From assembly GCA_022827905.1 (NCBI GenBank), contig JAJEIQ010000073.1, positions 1 to 64,000 on the forward strand: 64,000 nt of DNA, written 5' to 3'. The translations under genes were made by a program, and so were the position numbers. The DNA is from Pseudomonadales bacterium (lineage in GTDB: Bacteria; Pseudomonadota; Gammaproteobacteria; Pseudomonadales; Azotimanducaceae). Below are positions 45,872 to 55,476 of the stretch, in pieces. Under the pieces are notes generated by a model. The model was not told the origin of the DNA and searched no databases. It worked only from the letters and a program-made list of their open reading frames with translations. How positions within the stretch are numbered: the stretch's first letter is position 1; each line of letters starts with the position of its first letter.

Positions 45872-46725
45872 GGGTCTTTGCCATCCTGCCCCTGCGGTTG
45901 GGATGGTTCCTGGCGGATGGGCTGGGGGCAGCGGCCTGGGCCTTGAAGACCGATGCGGCCCGCGTCACCGCCATTAATCTGGCCAAGTGCTTTCCGGAGC
46001 TGGACTCACGCGAACGCGCCGCGCTCGCCCGCTGCAGCCTGGGCCACACTTGGCGGCTGCTGATCGAGGCGGGGCCGCTGACCTACTGGAGCGCTGCTCG
46101 GCTCGGCAAGCTGCTGGTTGAGGAATCGGGCCGGTCCTTGGTCACCGAACCGCTGGAGCAGGGCCGTGGCCTGTTGATGCTCGTGCCCCACTATGGCAAT
46201 TGGGAGTACCTCTGCTATGTGCTGGGGGGCCTAGGCTTCGTCGCCCTCTACGACCCGCCTCGTGTGGCGGGCTTGGAGCCGTTGCTGCTGCGCTCCCGCC
46301 AGCGTTTCGGCGCCACCCTGGTGCCCGGCACGCCCCAGGGGCTGCGCACCGCCTACCGGACGCTCAAGGCGGGCGGCTTTGCAGCCGTCCTGCCCGACCA
46401 AGTGCCCGCCCAAGGGGGCGTCCATGCCCCGTTCTTCGGCCATCCGGCGCTGACCATGACGCTGGCCCAGCGTTTGGCGGAAAAGAGCGGCGCCCCGGTG
46501 CTCATTGGCACCGCCCGCCGGGTCAGGAACGGCTTCGCTGCCGAATACACCCCCTTCCCAACGGATTTCGATCTGAGCGATCCCGTGGTCTTCGCAACCG
46601 CCCTCAACCGCTCAATCGAGGCCCTAGTGGCCGATGATCCCGCCCAGTACCAATGGGAGTACAAGCGCTTCAAGAAGCCCCCGCCCGGCAGCCCCGATCC
46701 GTACCCCAAACAAAGAGCGCGCTAA
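45841..46725 (+). CDS. lauroyl/lysophospholipid-type acyltransferase (LpxL/HtrB family)
   Basis: About 294 residues from GTG 45841; the frame to 45775 is translated repeat (RGQDALAP). The HX4E acyltransferase motif is PHYGNWEYL, with LPDQVPAQGGVHAPFFG and VLIGTARRV as further family blocks; the N-terminus has a membrane-associated segment. The LpxL family adds secondary acyl chains to lipid A; this subfamily is found in origin-proximal positions next to tag in Pseudomonas-like genomes. Exact acyl acceptor not determinable. Confidence 0.85.
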   Translation: MIGRLFAGLLRVFAILPLRLGWFLADGLGAAAWALKTDAARVTAINLAKCFPELDSRERAALARCSLGHTWRLLIEAGPLTYWSAARLGKLLVEESGRSLVTEPLEQGRGLLMLVPHYGNWEYLCYVLGGLGFVALYDPPRVAGLEPLLLRSRQRFGATLVPGTPQGLRTAYRTLKAGGFAAVLPDQVPAQGGVHAPFFGHPALTMTLAQRLAEKSGAPVLIGTARRVRNGFAAEYTPFPTDFDLSDPVVFATALNRSIEALVADDPAQYQWEYKRFKKPPPGSPDPYPKQRAR

Positions 46726-46753
46726 GCCTGGCCGAGCGGCGGTTCGCGGCGCG

Positions 46754-48199
46754 TTAGCGGCGCCAGAAGGAGCGGGTGAAAATCACCAGCAGGGTGAAGA
46801 TCTCCAAGCGCCCGAGCACCATCGCCGACATCAACAGCCAAGCGACCGTATCAGGCAGATCGGCGTAGTTGGCTGCCACGTCCCCCAAGCCGGGGCCGAG
46901 GTTGTTCAGGCAGGCGCCCACCGCGGAGAAGGCGGTGAGGAAGTCGAAGTCCCCCGCCGCCATGACCAAGCACACCAGGATGACGAAGATCATGATGTAG
47001 GCCATGAAGAAGCTCCAGACGGCGTCGGCCACCCGGCGCGGCACCTGTTCGCCTGCCAGCTTCAAGGGAAAAACGCCCAGCGGGTGAATAAGGCGGCGCA
47101 CTTCGCGAACGCACTGCCGGTAGATCAGCAGCACCCGGATCATCTTCAGGCCGCCGGCGGTGGAGCCGGCGCAGCCCCCGGCAAAGGCGGCGAGCATCAG
47201 CAGGACCGGCGTCACCGAGGGCCAAAGGCTGAAGTTGGTGGTGGTGAAGCCGGTGGTCGTGGTGATCGAGACGGCCTGGAAGAGGCCGTCCCGGAAGGGG
47301 CTGTCGGTCACCTGCGGCTCGCGGCCGAGCAGATACCCGGTGACGAGCGACATGCCGGCAAGTACACCCAAGTAGAGGCGCACCTCCCGGTCGCGGCTGT
47401 AGCCCGCGAGGGTGCGGCGGCTCCAGGCGGTGAAGTGCAAGGCGAAGTTGATGCCGGAAAACACCATGAAGGCAATGGCCACGCCTTCGATGGCGGCACT
47501 GCCGAAGTGGCCGATGCTGGCGTCGTGGGTCGAGAAGCCACCGATCGCCACCGTCGAGAAGCTGTGGCAGATGGCGTCGAACAGGCTCATCCCGGCAACC
47601 CAGTAGGCGAAAGCGCAGGCGGTGGTCAACCCAAGATACAGAAGCCAGAGCGCCTTGGCGGTTTGGGTGATGCGGGGCGTCAGCTTGTTGTCCTTGACCG
47701 GCCCCGGCGACTCCGCCCGGTAGAGCTGCATGCCGCCGACCCCAAGCATCGGCAGAATGGCCACCGCCAGCACGATGATGCCCATGCCGCCGACCCATTG
47801 CAGGAACTGGCGGTAGAAGAGAATCGACTTCGGCAGTGCATCCAAGCCGGTCAGCACGGTGGCCCCGGTGGTGGTGATCCCGGACAGCGACTCGAAGGCC
47901 GCCCCGGTGAAGCTGAGCTGGGTGCTGGCGTCGAGCATGAAGGGAACCGCACCGCACAGCCCAAGGCCGACGTAGGCCAGCGCGGTGATCAGGAAGCCAT
48001 CGCCCTCCCTGGGGTCGATCCGCCCGCGCCCGCAAATCCACAGGGCGATGCCGAACGCCAGGGTGATGCCGAAGGCGGTCGCAAAGGTGCGCACCGTGGC
48101 CTCGCCATAGATCCAGGCGACGACGGCGGGCACCAGCATGGCGGGGCTGAACAAGACCAGCAGGGCGCCCGTGGTGCGCAAGATGATGGGCAATCGCAT
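46754..48199 (-). CDS. trkH: Trk-type potassium uptake protein TrkH
   Basis: 481 residues, a polytopic membrane protein with four pore repeats: SFTGAAFESLSGITTTGATVL, AICHSFSTVAIGGFSTHDASI, VSITTTTGFTTTNF and FSAVGACLNNLGPGLG. These TxG/pore-loop segments select K+. It works with TrkA, the cytoplasmic NAD-binding regulator encoded directly upstream (69 bases). Last gene of the def-fmt-rsmB-trkA-trkH minus-strand cluster. Confidence 0.93.
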   Translation of the reverse strand: MRLPIILRTTGALLVLFSPAMLVPAVVAWIYGEATVRTFATAFGITLAFGIALWICGRGRIDPREGDGFLITALAYVGLGLCGAVPFMLDASTQLSFTGAAFESLSGITTTGATVLTGLDALPKSILFYRQFLQWVGGMGIIVLAVAILPMLGVGGMQLYRAESPGPVKDNKLTPRITQTAKALWLLYLGLTTACAFAYWVAGMSLFDAICHSFSTVAIGGFSTHDASIGHFGSAAIEGVAIAFMVFSGINFALHFTAWSRRTLAGYSRDREVRLYLGVLAGMSLVTGYLLGREPQVTDSPFRDGLFQAVSITTTTGFTTTNFSLWPSVTPVLLMLAAFAGGCAGSTAGGLKMIRVLLIYRQCVREVRRLIHPLGVFPLKLAGEQVPRRVADAVWSFFMAYIMIFVILVCLVMAAGDFDFLTAFSAVGACLNNLGPGLGDVAANYADLPDTVAWLLMSAMVLGRLEIFTLLVIFTRSFWRR

Positions 48200-48268
48200 G
48201 TTGGTGTCAGGACCCCGGGTTCTGTTGGCTTGACGGCTTCGGTGGGCAGACGGGGCTCAAGCGGCCGC

Positions 48269-49639
48269 TTAGAAGAACGTGAAGCCGACTTGGAACAGGC
48301 GCTCCACCTCGGAGACGTACTTCTTGTCGGTCAGGAACAGGATCAGGTGGTCATCCGGCTCAATGACCTCGTTCTCGTAGGCCACCACGACCGTCTCGCC
48401 GCGCACGATGGCGCCGACGGTGACGCCCTTGGGCAGCTTGATGGCCTTCACCGGACGGCCGATGATGCGGGAGGTCTTGGCATCGCCCCGGGCCACGGCC
48501 TCCATGGCTTCCGCCGCGCCCCGCCGCAGGCTGTGCACCCGTGCCACGTCGCCCCGGCGCACATGGGTCAAAAGGCTGGAGGTGGTGGACTGCTGCGGCG
48601 AAATGGCCACGTCGATTTCGCTGGTGCGCATGAGGTCCGCGTAGGCCGGCTTGCTGATCAGGGTCATCACCCGGCGCACCCCGTAGCGCTTGGCCATCAG
48701 CGAGGACATGATGTTGACTTCATCGTCGTTGGTCAGCGCGCAGAACACGTCGCAGTTGTTGGTGGCATCGCGCAGTTGGTCGGGGTTGGTGGCGTCGCCC
48801 TGGATCACCACCGTGTCCTTGAGGGTGGTGGCCAGCCGTTCGGCGCGGTCCGGGTCGAATTCGATGAGCTTGACGTTGAAGTAGCGCTCGATGGTGGCGG
48901 CGAGCCGGGCGCCGACGTTGCCGCCACCGGCTATGGTCACGCGCTTGAAGGCCCGCTCCACATCGCGCAGTTCAGCCATCACGGAATTGATCTGGCCCGC
49001 CGCAACGATGAAGAAAACCTCATCGTCCGCTTCAATTGAAGTGGATCCGGTCGGCAGGATGGGCTCCATGCCGCGGAAGATGGCCGCCACCCGGGTGTTG
49101 ACGTTGGGCAGCCGCTTGCGCACGTCGCGCAGCTCCTGGCCGACCAAGGGGCTTCCGGCATAGGCGCGCACGGCCACCAACTGCACCCGGCCCTCGGCGA
49201 AGTCGAGAACCTGCAGGGCGCCGGGGTTTTCGAGGAGCAGCCGGACGTGGTCGGTGACCACCTGCTCCGGGTTGATGAACACATCCACCGGCATATGCTC
49301 GTCGGCGAACAGCGACTTCTCGTTGACGTAGGCGGCGGAGCGCACCCGGGCGATCTTGCGCGGCGTGCGGAACATGGAGTACGACACTTGGCAGGCCACC
49401 ATGTTGACCTCATCGCTGCCGGTCACCGCGATCAGCATGTCGGCATCCTCGGCCCCCGCCTCGCGCAGCACGTGGGGATGGGAGGCCCAGCCCGCGACGG
49501 TGCGGATGTCGAGGCGGCTGCGCAGCTCCCGCAGGCGCACTTCGTCGAGATCGACCAGGGTGATGTCCAGGGTTTCGCTGGCCAGATGGGTGGCCAAGGT
49601 GCCGCCCACCTGCCCCGCGCCGAGGATGAGAATCTTCAT
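48269..49639 (-). CDS. trkA: Trk system potassium uptake regulator TrkA
   Basis: 456 residues with two RCK units: Rossmann loop GAGQVGGTLATHLA at the N-terminus and AGGGNVGARLAATIE near residue 230, each followed by a TrkA-C-type domain. It binds NAD(H)/ATP and gates TrkH. Its ATG overlaps the rsmB stop by four bases, as in Pseudomonas. The C-terminus ends RLFQVGFTFF. Confidence 0.95.
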   Translation of the reverse strand: MKILILGAGQVGGTLATHLASETLDITLVDLDEVRLRELRSRLDIRTVAGWASHPHVLREAGAEDADMLIAVTGSDEVNMVACQVSYSMFRTPRKIARVRSAAYVNEKSLFADEHMPVDVFINPEQVVTDHVRLLLENPGALQVLDFAEGRVQLVAVRAYAGSPLVGQELRDVRKRLPNVNTRVAAIFRGMEPILPTGSTSIEADDEVFFIVAAGQINSVMAELRDVERAFKRVTIAGGGNVGARLAATIERYFNVKLIEFDPDRAERLATTLKDTVVIQGDATNPDQLRDATNNCDVFCALTNDDEVNIMSSLMAKRYGVRRVMTLISKPAYADLMRTSEIDVAISPQQSTTSSLLTHVRRGDVARVHSLRRGAAEAMEAVARGDAKTSRIIGRPVKAIKLPKGVTVGAIVRGETVVVAYENEVIEPDDHLILFLTDKKYVSEVERLFQVGFTFF

Positions 49640-50901
49640 GGCTGCTTGTCGATCCGGGCGAGGTAGAAGCCGTCCGTGGCCGGTTCGGTGGGCAGCATCT
49701 GCCAGCCGTGCCGGGTTGCCGTTCCGGTAGGCAGTTCGACGCCGACCGCGCGGGCGTCTGCGTGGGCCTTAAGAAAGGACTCGACCACCTGATCGTTCTC
49801 CTCGGCAAGTATCGAGCATGTGCAGTACAGCAGGGTACATCCGGGGCGCACCGTGCGCCACAGGTTCCGCAGCAGCGCGCCTTGAAGCTGGCTCGCCCCG
49901 AGCACCTGCTGCGGCGTTCGGGTGACCTTGATGTCGGGATGGCGGCGCAGGGTGCCGGAACCGGAGCAGGGTGCGTCGATGAGCACGCAGTCGAAGGGCT
50001 CGCCATCCCACCAAGCCAATCCGCAGGCGTCGCCGTCGCTGGCGCGAAAGCCCTCGTGGCCGAGCCGTTGGGCCGCTTCGGTGAGGGTTTGCAGGCGCGT
50101 TGGCGCGTTGTCCAGGGCGGTCACATCGAGCTCCAAGCCTGATTCGAGCAGGTGGAACAGCTTGCCGCCGGGCGCCGCGCAAGCGTCGAGCACCCGGCTG
50201 CCGTCGCGCAATTGTTTGGCCATGAAGCTGCCGACGAGCTGTGCGCCAACATCCTGCACAGCCACGATGCCGTCCTGGAAGCCGGGCAGGGTGGCCGATG
50301 GCTGCGGTTTGCGCAGCAGTATGGACTCCGGCAGCCAGGCGTCGTCGAAGGCGATGTCCGCTCGTTTGAGCAAAGCGCGGTAGTCGGCCGGCTCGATCTT
50401 GCGGCGGTTGATGCGCAGCCCCATCGGCGCCCGCTGGTTGTTGGCCCGCAGCAGCGCCGGGGCCTGGTCCCCATACTGCGCCTCGATCCTGTCTTGCAGC
50501 CACGGTGGGTGGTCGCTGGCATCGCCGGCCGGTCGCACGGGCAGCTTGCGCAGCACCGCGTTGACCAGCGCCGCCGCCCAGGGCTTGCCCAGCGCCCGGA
50601 CCGCGGAAACGGTCTCGTTAATGGCCGCATGGATTGGCACGCGCATCCTCTGGAGTTGGTAAGCGCCCACTAACAACAGGCAGAAAAGGTCCAGGTCCTT
50701 AGCTCGCAAGGGCCTTGCCAGCCGCGCCTCAACCGCCTCGGTAAGCGAGAAGTGGTGCCGCAGGCACCCGTAGGTCAACTCCAGGCACAGCGGACTCGTT
50801 TCCCGCCGAATGACATTGTCGAGACTGTCGCCCCGGCCAACAATGCGGGCCAAATGACGAGCGGCGCGGGCCCGGTCCGAATGGCGTAAGGAACCGGGCA
50901 C
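49636..50901 (-). CDS. rsmB: 16S rRNA (cytosine967-C5)-methyltransferase
   Basis: 421 residues from GTG. An N-terminal NusB-like helical domain is followed by the methyltransferase: DACAAPGGK (SAM binding), VLIDAPCSGSGTLRRHPDIK (Cys motif) and LLYCTCSI, the second catalytic Cys. It methylates C967 of 16S rRNA. Four bases after fmt; the Ser-Gly in place of the more common Ala-Thr after the PCS motif is a mild variation. Confidence 0.94.
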   Translation of the reverse strand: MPGSLRHSDRARAARHLARIVGRGDSLDNVIRRETSPLCLELTYGCLRHHFSLTEAVEARLARPLRAKDLDLFCLLLVGAYQLQRMRVPIHAAINETVSAVRALGKPWAAALVNAVLRKLPVRPAGDASDHPPWLQDRIEAQYGDQAPALLRANNQRAPMGLRINRRKIEPADYRALLKRADIAFDDAWLPESILLRKPQPSATLPGFQDGIVAVQDVGAQLVGSFMAKQLRDGSRVLDACAAPGGKLFHLLESGLELDVTALDNAPTRLQTLTEAAQRLGHEGFRASDGDACGLAWWDGEPFDCVLIDAPCSGSGTLRRHPDIKVTRTPQQVLGASQLQGALLRNLWRTVRPGCTLLYCTCSILAEENDQVVESFLKAHADARAVGVELPTGTATRHGWQMLPTEPATDGFYLARIDKQP

Positions 50902-50905
50902 GATC

Positions 50906-51853
50906 TCAGCCGGTCGAAGGGCGCTTGAACTGGTTGCCCTTCCTGAACAGGTCGCTGAAGCCGTTGATGGCTTCGGCGACGCCGAGGGCGGTGCCCTTGC
51001 CGCGATCGAGGCGCAGTTGCTTGATTTTGAGTGCGCCGGTGCCGCAGGCGGCGACCAGGCCTTGCCGGTTGGCCGTGACGATTTCGCCGGGCTCGCCTTG
51101 CGCCGATTCGCTTAGGGCTTCCCCGGCCAGCAGTTGCACGCGGGCACCGCCGAGGTCGCTGTGGACCGGCAGGCGGTAGGCCAAGGCGCGGATGTTGCGT
51201 TCGAGTTGGGCGGCGGGTCCGGCCCAGTCGGCGAGGGCGTCCTCGGGGCTGAGCTTGCGGGCGTAAGTTGCTGGGCCGGTTTGCGGCTCCGGCCGCATGG
51301 CGGGCAGATCGGACAGTACGTCGCAGAGCAGGCGGGCGCCGAGGTCAGCGATGGCGCCGCTCAAGCTCTCGCCGGTGCTGTCCGGGCCGATGGGGAGCGG
51401 CGCCTGGGCGATGATTGGCCCGGTGTCGAGGCCCGTGTCAACTTGCATGATGGTGGCGCCGGTTTGCCGATCACCCGCCATCAGGGCGCGCTCGATGGGC
51501 GCTGCGCCGCGCCAACGGGGCAGCAAGGAGGCGTGCAGGTTGATGCAGCCGTGGCGGGGCAGGTCCAGGAACCGTTCCGCCAAGATCAGGCCGTAGGCGG
51601 CCACCACCACGACGTCCAGCCGCTGTCCTTCGATGGCGGACAGCGCCTCATCGTTATTGGCGGGCGTCTCCACCGGGATGCCCGCTTCGGCCGCCAACTG
51701 CCTGACGGGGCTCGGCCGGCGCTTGCGGCCGCGCCCGCGGCGCTGGTCGGGGCCGGTCAGCACCAAGCAAGGGCGAAAACCGCCCTGCAGCAGGCCGGCC
51801 AGGGCGCGGGCGGTGAACTCCGGCGTGCCGGCGAAAGCGAAGCGCGGGGTCAT
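50906..51853 (-). CDS. fmt: methionyl-tRNA formyltransferase
   Basis: 315 residues. FAFAGTPEFTARAL, RGRKRRPSPVRQLA, AAYGLILAERFLDLPRHGCINLHASLLPRWRGAAPIERAL (catalytic Asn/His region) and TGATIMQVDTGLDTGPI are the formyltransferase blocks; the C-terminal beta-barrel follows. It formylates initiator Met-tRNA using 10-formyltetrahydrofolate. Six bases after def, so in one operon. Confidence 0.96.
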   Translation of the reverse strand: MTPRFAFAGTPEFTARALAGLLQGGFRPCLVLTGPDQRRGRGRKRRPSPVRQLAAEAGIPVETPANNDEALSAIEGQRLDVVVVAAYGLILAERFLDLPRHGCINLHASLLPRWRGAAPIERALMAGDRQTGATIMQVDTGLDTGPIIAQAPLPIGPDSTGESLSGAIADLGARLLCDVLSDLPAMRPEPQTGPATYARKLSPEDALADWAGPAAQLERNIRALAYRLPVHSDLGGARVQLLAGEALSESAQGEPGEIVTANRQGLVAACGTGALKIKQLRLDRGKGTALGVAEAINGFSDLFRKGNQFKRPSTG

Positions 51854-51859
51854 GGGCGG

Positions 51860-52372
51860 CTAGGCCCGAACGCGCTGGGATTTCGACAGCTTCTGGCGGA
51901 TGCGCGTGCGCTTCAGGTTCGACAGGTAGTCCACGAACAGCTTGCCTTCGAGATGGTCGCATTCGTGCTGGATGCAGACCGACAGCATTCCCTCCGCTTC
52001 GAGTGAGAACGGCTCGCCCTTCCGGTCGAGCGCCTCGACCTGAACCCGTTCCCGGCGCGTGACCGGCTCATAGAAGCCCGGCACCGACAGGCAGCCCTCG
52101 TCGGTCTCCACTCGCGGCCCGCTGACTTCGATGCGGGGGTTGATGAACACATGGGGCTCATCGCGGGCCTCGGAGATGTCGATGACGATCACCCGCTTGG
52201 CGACGTTGACCTGATTGGCGGCCAGGCCGATGCCCGGCGCCTCGTACATGGTTTCGAGCATGTCATCGACCAGCGTGCGAATCGCGTCATCCACCGCCGC
52301 CACGGGCTTGGCCTTGGCCCGCAGCCGAGGATCGGGAAAGGTGAGGATGTCGAGAAGGGCCACGGGCCACAT
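51860..52372 (-). CDS. def: peptide deformylase
   Basis: 170 residues. The three metal-site motifs are [19 protein letters not shown] and [12 protein letters not shown]. It removes the formyl group from nascent proteins. First gene of the def-fmt-rsmB-trkA-trkH operon on the minus strand. The LysM-domain gene often found between def and dprA is absent. Confidence 0.97.
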   Translation of the reverse strand: MWPVALLDILTFPDPRLRAKAKPVAAVDDAIRTLVDDMLETMYEAPGIGLAANQVNVAKRVIVIDISEARDEPHVFINPRIEVSGPRVETDEGCLSVPGFYEPVTRRERVQVEALDRKGEPFSLEAEGMLSVCIQHECDHLEGKLFVDYLSNLKRTRIRQKLSKSQRVRA

Positions 52373-52499
52373 CGCCTTAAGTGAGGCCTTGAACCGATGC
52401 CGTCAGTATAACTTGTTCCGTTTGCCGGGCTGTTTTCCTACAAGCCAAAGGGACAATGACGCCTTTTTCTGGCTCGCCAGCCCCCTAGAATCATGATCC

Positions 52500-53552
52500 A
52501 TGGCCAGTCAGAGCATCTTGAAGAAACCCGTGCGGCAGGATCCGGTTTCCGAATCCGAGGCGCTGCTCTACCTCAGCCAGCAGGCAACGCGCCCACAGGT
52601 GCGCCGTTGGCTGGCGGAAGCGGGCAGCGCCCAAGCGGCCTACGCACGCCATGGCGAGCCGCCGGAATGGCCGCCCGATGCGCTGGCGGTGACCGGCATT
52701 CGCGTTGCAACGCCGGTTGATGACGCCTATCCGGAGCCGCTGCGCCACATCCCGGACCCGCCCCTGGCGCTGTACTACCTAGGCGATCTGACGGCGGCCC
52801 AAGGCCCTGGCATCGCGCTGGTAGGCGCCCGGCGGGGCACGCGGCTGGGCTCGCGCATCGCCCAAGCCATGGGCCGCGACCTGGCTGCGCAAGGCGCCCG
52901 GGTCATTTCGGGCCTCGCCCGGGGCATCGACGGTGCCGCCCACCAGGGGGCCTTGGCCAGCGGCGAGGCTGGCTGCGCCTGGGCCGTGTTGGGCAGCGGG
53001 CTAAACAACATCTACCCGCGCGAGCATCAGGAGTTGGCGCGGCGCATCGTCGGCTCAGGCGGCGCGGTCATCTCCGAGTACCCGCCCGATGCGCCGCCCT
53101 ACCGGAGCCACTTTCCGGAGCGCAACCGCCTCATCAGCGGCTTGGCGGAAGCGGTGGTTGTGGTGGAGGCGTCGCGCCGCAGCGGCTCGCTCATCACGGC
53201 GCGGATGGCGGCCGAGCAGGGCCGCGAGGTGTTCGCCGTGCCCGGCGCGGTCGGCAACGCGGTGAGCGCCGGTTGCCACTGGCTGATTCGGCAAGGCGCC
53301 GGGCTGGTGGAGAGCGCCGAGGACGTGCTGATGGAGTTGGGCTATGCGGCCCGGGACAGCGATTCGCCAACCCCGCCGCCGGAGGCCTTGGCGCCGGTTT
53401 TCGATGCCGTTTCGGCCGCCGCCTCGTCGATTGACGAGATTGCGCTGGCCGTCGGCCTGCCCGTGGAGGCGGTGATCGGCGATTTGGTGCAATTGGAGCT
53501 CAAGGGATTTGTTCAGTTAACGCCGGACGGGTATATTCGCGTGCCTCGTTGA
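52500..53552 (+). CDS. dprA: DNA-processing protein DprA
   Basis: 350 residues with the Rossmann-like DprA core: IALVGARRGTRLGSRIAQAMG, GLARGIDGAAHQGAL, AVLGSGLNNIYPREHQ, HFPERNRLISGLAEAVVVVEASRRSGSLITARMAAEQGREVFAVPG. The last 60 residues form a winged helix (SIDEIALAVGLPVEAVIGDLVQLELKGFVQ). DprA loads RecA on incoming single strands in natural transformation. Divergent from def with 127 bases between them. Confidence 0.94.
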   Translation: MASQSILKKPVRQDPVSESEALLYLSQQATRPQVRRWLAEAGSAQAAYARHGEPPEWPPDALAVTGIRVATPVDDAYPEPLRHIPDPPLALYYLGDLTAAQGPGIALVGARRGTRLGSRIAQAMGRDLAAQGARVISGLARGIDGAAHQGALASGEAGCAWAVLGSGLNNIYPREHQELARRIVGSGGAVISEYPPDAPPYRSHFPERNRLISGLAEAVVVVEASRRSGSLITARMAAEQGREVFAVPGAVGNAVSAGCHWLIRQGAGLVESAEDVLMELGYAARDSDSPTPPPEALAPVFDAVSAAASSIDEIALAVGLPVEAVIGDLVQLELKGFVQLTPDGYIRVPR

Positions 53553-53601
53553 AGCGCCAGCGCGAGCGGCGCGAACACACACTTGGAAGCGGAGGCGCAA
53601 A

Positions 53602-54102
53602 TTGAGTTTCGTCGGCACATTGATGGGTTCCGAGTCGGATTGGCCGGTCATGCGCAAGTGCACGGAAGTGCTGGAGCGCCTTGGCATTGATTTCGAGGTG
53701 CGGGTGTCCTCGGCGCACCGCACGCCTGCCGCCACGGCGGCCTACGTGGCCGATGCCGCCGAGCGGGGCTGCGCGGTGTTCATCTGCGGCGCCGGCATGG
53801 CCGCCCACTTGGCGGGCGCAGTGGCGGCGCATACCGTGCGCCCAGTGATCGGCGTGCCCATCGACAGCGGGCCTCTGCAGGGCTTCGATGCGCTCTTGGC
53901 GACCGTGCAGATGCCCGGCGGGATTCCGGTCGCCACCGTGGCCGTGGGCGGTGCGGGCGCTCGCAACGCGGCTTATTTGGCGGGACAGATTCTGGCGTTG
54001 AACGATGCGCAACTCGCCGCCGCGCTCGCCGCCGACCGCGAGGAGAACCAGGCCAAGGTTCGGGCGCAGAATGAGCGGTTGCAGGCCGAACTCAAGGGTT
54101 GA
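53602..54102 (+). CDS. purE: N5-carboxyaminoimidazole ribonucleotide mutase
   Basis: 166 residues from TTG 53602 with GGAGG upstream. [42 protein letters not shown] and [43 protein letters not shown] are the PurE blocks. It converts N5-CAIR to CAIR in purine synthesis. No purK follows; instead tsaC overlaps its end by 32 bases. Confidence 0.95.
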   Translation: MSFVGTLMGSESDWPVMRKCTEVLERLGIDFEVRVSSAHRTPAATAAYVADAAERGCAVFICGAGMAAHLAGAVAAHTVRPVIGVPIDSGPLQGFDALLATVQMPGGIPVATVAVGGAGARNAAYLAGQILALNDAQLAAALAADREENQAKVRAQNERLQAELKG

Positions 54103-54655
54103 TGACTTCCATCTTCGGCGAGCCGTGGGTCATCTGCGCCAAGGGGGCGTGGTGGCTCACGCCACCGAGGGAGTCTGGGGGCTGGCTTGCGATCCCTTCG
54201 ATTGCCGGGCCGTGGCCCGCATCCTCGCCATCAAGGGCCGCAGCCCCGACAAGGGCCTGATCCTCATCGGCGCCAGCGCCGACTGCTTTGCCCCGGAACT
54301 GACGTCGCTGACGGCGGCGGACCGGCAGGCCGTGCAAGCGACTTGGCCGGGGCCGGTATCTTGGGTGCTGCCCTCGGAGCGCTTTCCGGTTTGGATCACG
54401 GGGGCCGGGCTTGACCCGCACCCCACCGTAGCCGTGCGGGTGCCAGGCCACGCCCAGGCCCGCGCCCTGTGCGCCCGCTTCGGCGGCCCGCTGGTTTCCA
54501 CCTCCGCCAATCCGTCCGGCGTTGCGGCCACCGACAGCATCCTGCGGGTTCGCCGCTGGTTTGGCGACGCGGTGGACTTCATCGCTCCCGGCCAAACCCT
54601 GGGCCGCCAAGGCCCGAGCCAGCTTCGCACCCTAGCCGGGGCGGTGCTGCGTTAA
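54071..54655 (+). CDS. tsaC: threonylcarbamoyl-AMP synthase (TsaC/YrdC)
   Basis: About 194 residues from ATG 54071 inside purE. No standard start lies closer to the conserved region, where DFHLRRAVGHLRQGG is followed by TEGVWGLACDP. Further blocks are ILAIKGRSPDKGLILIG, WPGPVSWVLP, VAVRVPGH and GGPLVSTSANPSG. It makes threonylcarbamoyl-AMP for the t6A37 modification of tRNA. Its stop codon (TAA) shares a base with the aroE start codon. In Pseudomonas the gene also follows dprA. Confidence 0.9.
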   Translation: MSGCRPNSRVDDFHLRRAVGHLRQGGVVAHATEGVWGLACDPFDCRAVARILAIKGRSPDKGLILIGASADCFAPELTSLTAADRQAVQATWPGPVSWVLPSERFPVWITGAGLDPHPTVAVRVPGHAQARALCARFGGPLVSTSANPSGVAATDSILRVRRWFGDAVDFIAPGQTLGRQGPSQLRTLAGAVLR

Positions 54656-55464
54656 TGGACCGTTACGCCGTGGTCGGCAATCCGGTCAGCCACTCGCTGT
54701 CCCCGGAGATCCACAAGGCCTTTGCGGCGGAGACCGGTGAACGGCTGCGCTACGACAAGCTGCTCGCGCCCTTGGACGGCTTTGCGGTCACGGCGGCCGA
54801 GTTCTTTGAGCGCGGCGGCAGGGGCCTCAACGTCACCCTGCCCTTCAAGGGCGACGCTTGCCGGTGGGTGGACGAGCCGCAGCCCGCTGCCGCCCGCTGC
54901 AACGCGGTGAACACCATCGCCCTGGAGGGCGGCAAGACCCTGGGGTTCAACACCGACGGCATCGGCCTGGTGCGCGACCTTGAAGCCCAAGCGGTGCCCA
55001 TAGCGGGCCGCAGGCTGCTGCTGATCGGTGCCGGCGGGGCGGTCAGCGGCATTCTCGATGCCTTGGTCGAGGAAAACCCGGCTTCCGTGCGCATCGCCAA
55101 TCGTACCCCTGCCAAGGCGGAGGCCTTGGCCGAGCGCCACGGCACCAAGGTCGCGGCGGTGCCCCTGGACCGGCTGGATGGCCGCTTCGACCTCATCATC
55201 AATGGCACGTCCGCCGGCTTGGACGGGGACGGCGGATTGATCGCGCCGCCGTTCGCCGCCGGGGCGCAGTGCTACGACCTGCTCTACAGCCGCGATGGGC
55301 AAACGCCCTTTTGCCGCTGGGCGAAGCAGGCTGGAGCCGCGTGGGTGTCAGACGGACTGGGCATGCTGGTGGAGCAAGCCGCCGCCGCCTTCACCATCTG
55401 GCGGGGGCGTTCACCGAGCACGCGCGATCTGCTGCGCTCGCTTAGGTCGGGAACGGCCGCATAA
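54655..55464 (+). CDS. aroE: shikimate dehydrogenase
   Basis: 269 residues from ATG 54655. NPVSHSLSPEIHKAF, GLNVTLPFKGDA (catalytic Lys), CNAVNTIALE and GFNTDGIGLVRDL form the substrate half; LLLIGAGGAVSGILDAL is the NADP loop and SDGLGMLVEQAAAAFTIWRG the C-terminal helix. It reduces 3-dehydroshikimate in aromatic amino acid synthesis. Coupled to tsaC; followed by cytochrome oxidase assembly genes. Confidence 0.96.
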   Translation: MDRYAVVGNPVSHSLSPEIHKAFAAETGERLRYDKLLAPLDGFAVTAAEFFERGGRGLNVTLPFKGDACRWVDEPQPAAARCNAVNTIALEGGKTLGFNTDGIGLVRDLEAQAVPIAGRRLLLIGAGGAVSGILDALVEENPASVRIANRTPAKAEALAERHGTKVAAVPLDRLDGRFDLIINGTSAGLDGDGGLIAPPFAAGAQCYDLLYSRDGQTPFCRWAKQAGAAWVSDGLGMLVEQAAAAFTIWRGRSPSTRDLLRSLRSGTAA

Positions 55465-55476
55465 GGAAGGAACGCC

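Noticed and set aside
46634-49039. 801-codon open frame antisense to trkH and trkA
   Set aside because: Low-complexity Gly/Ala/Gln/Arg composition without family motifs; it is the GC-rich shadow of two clear genes.
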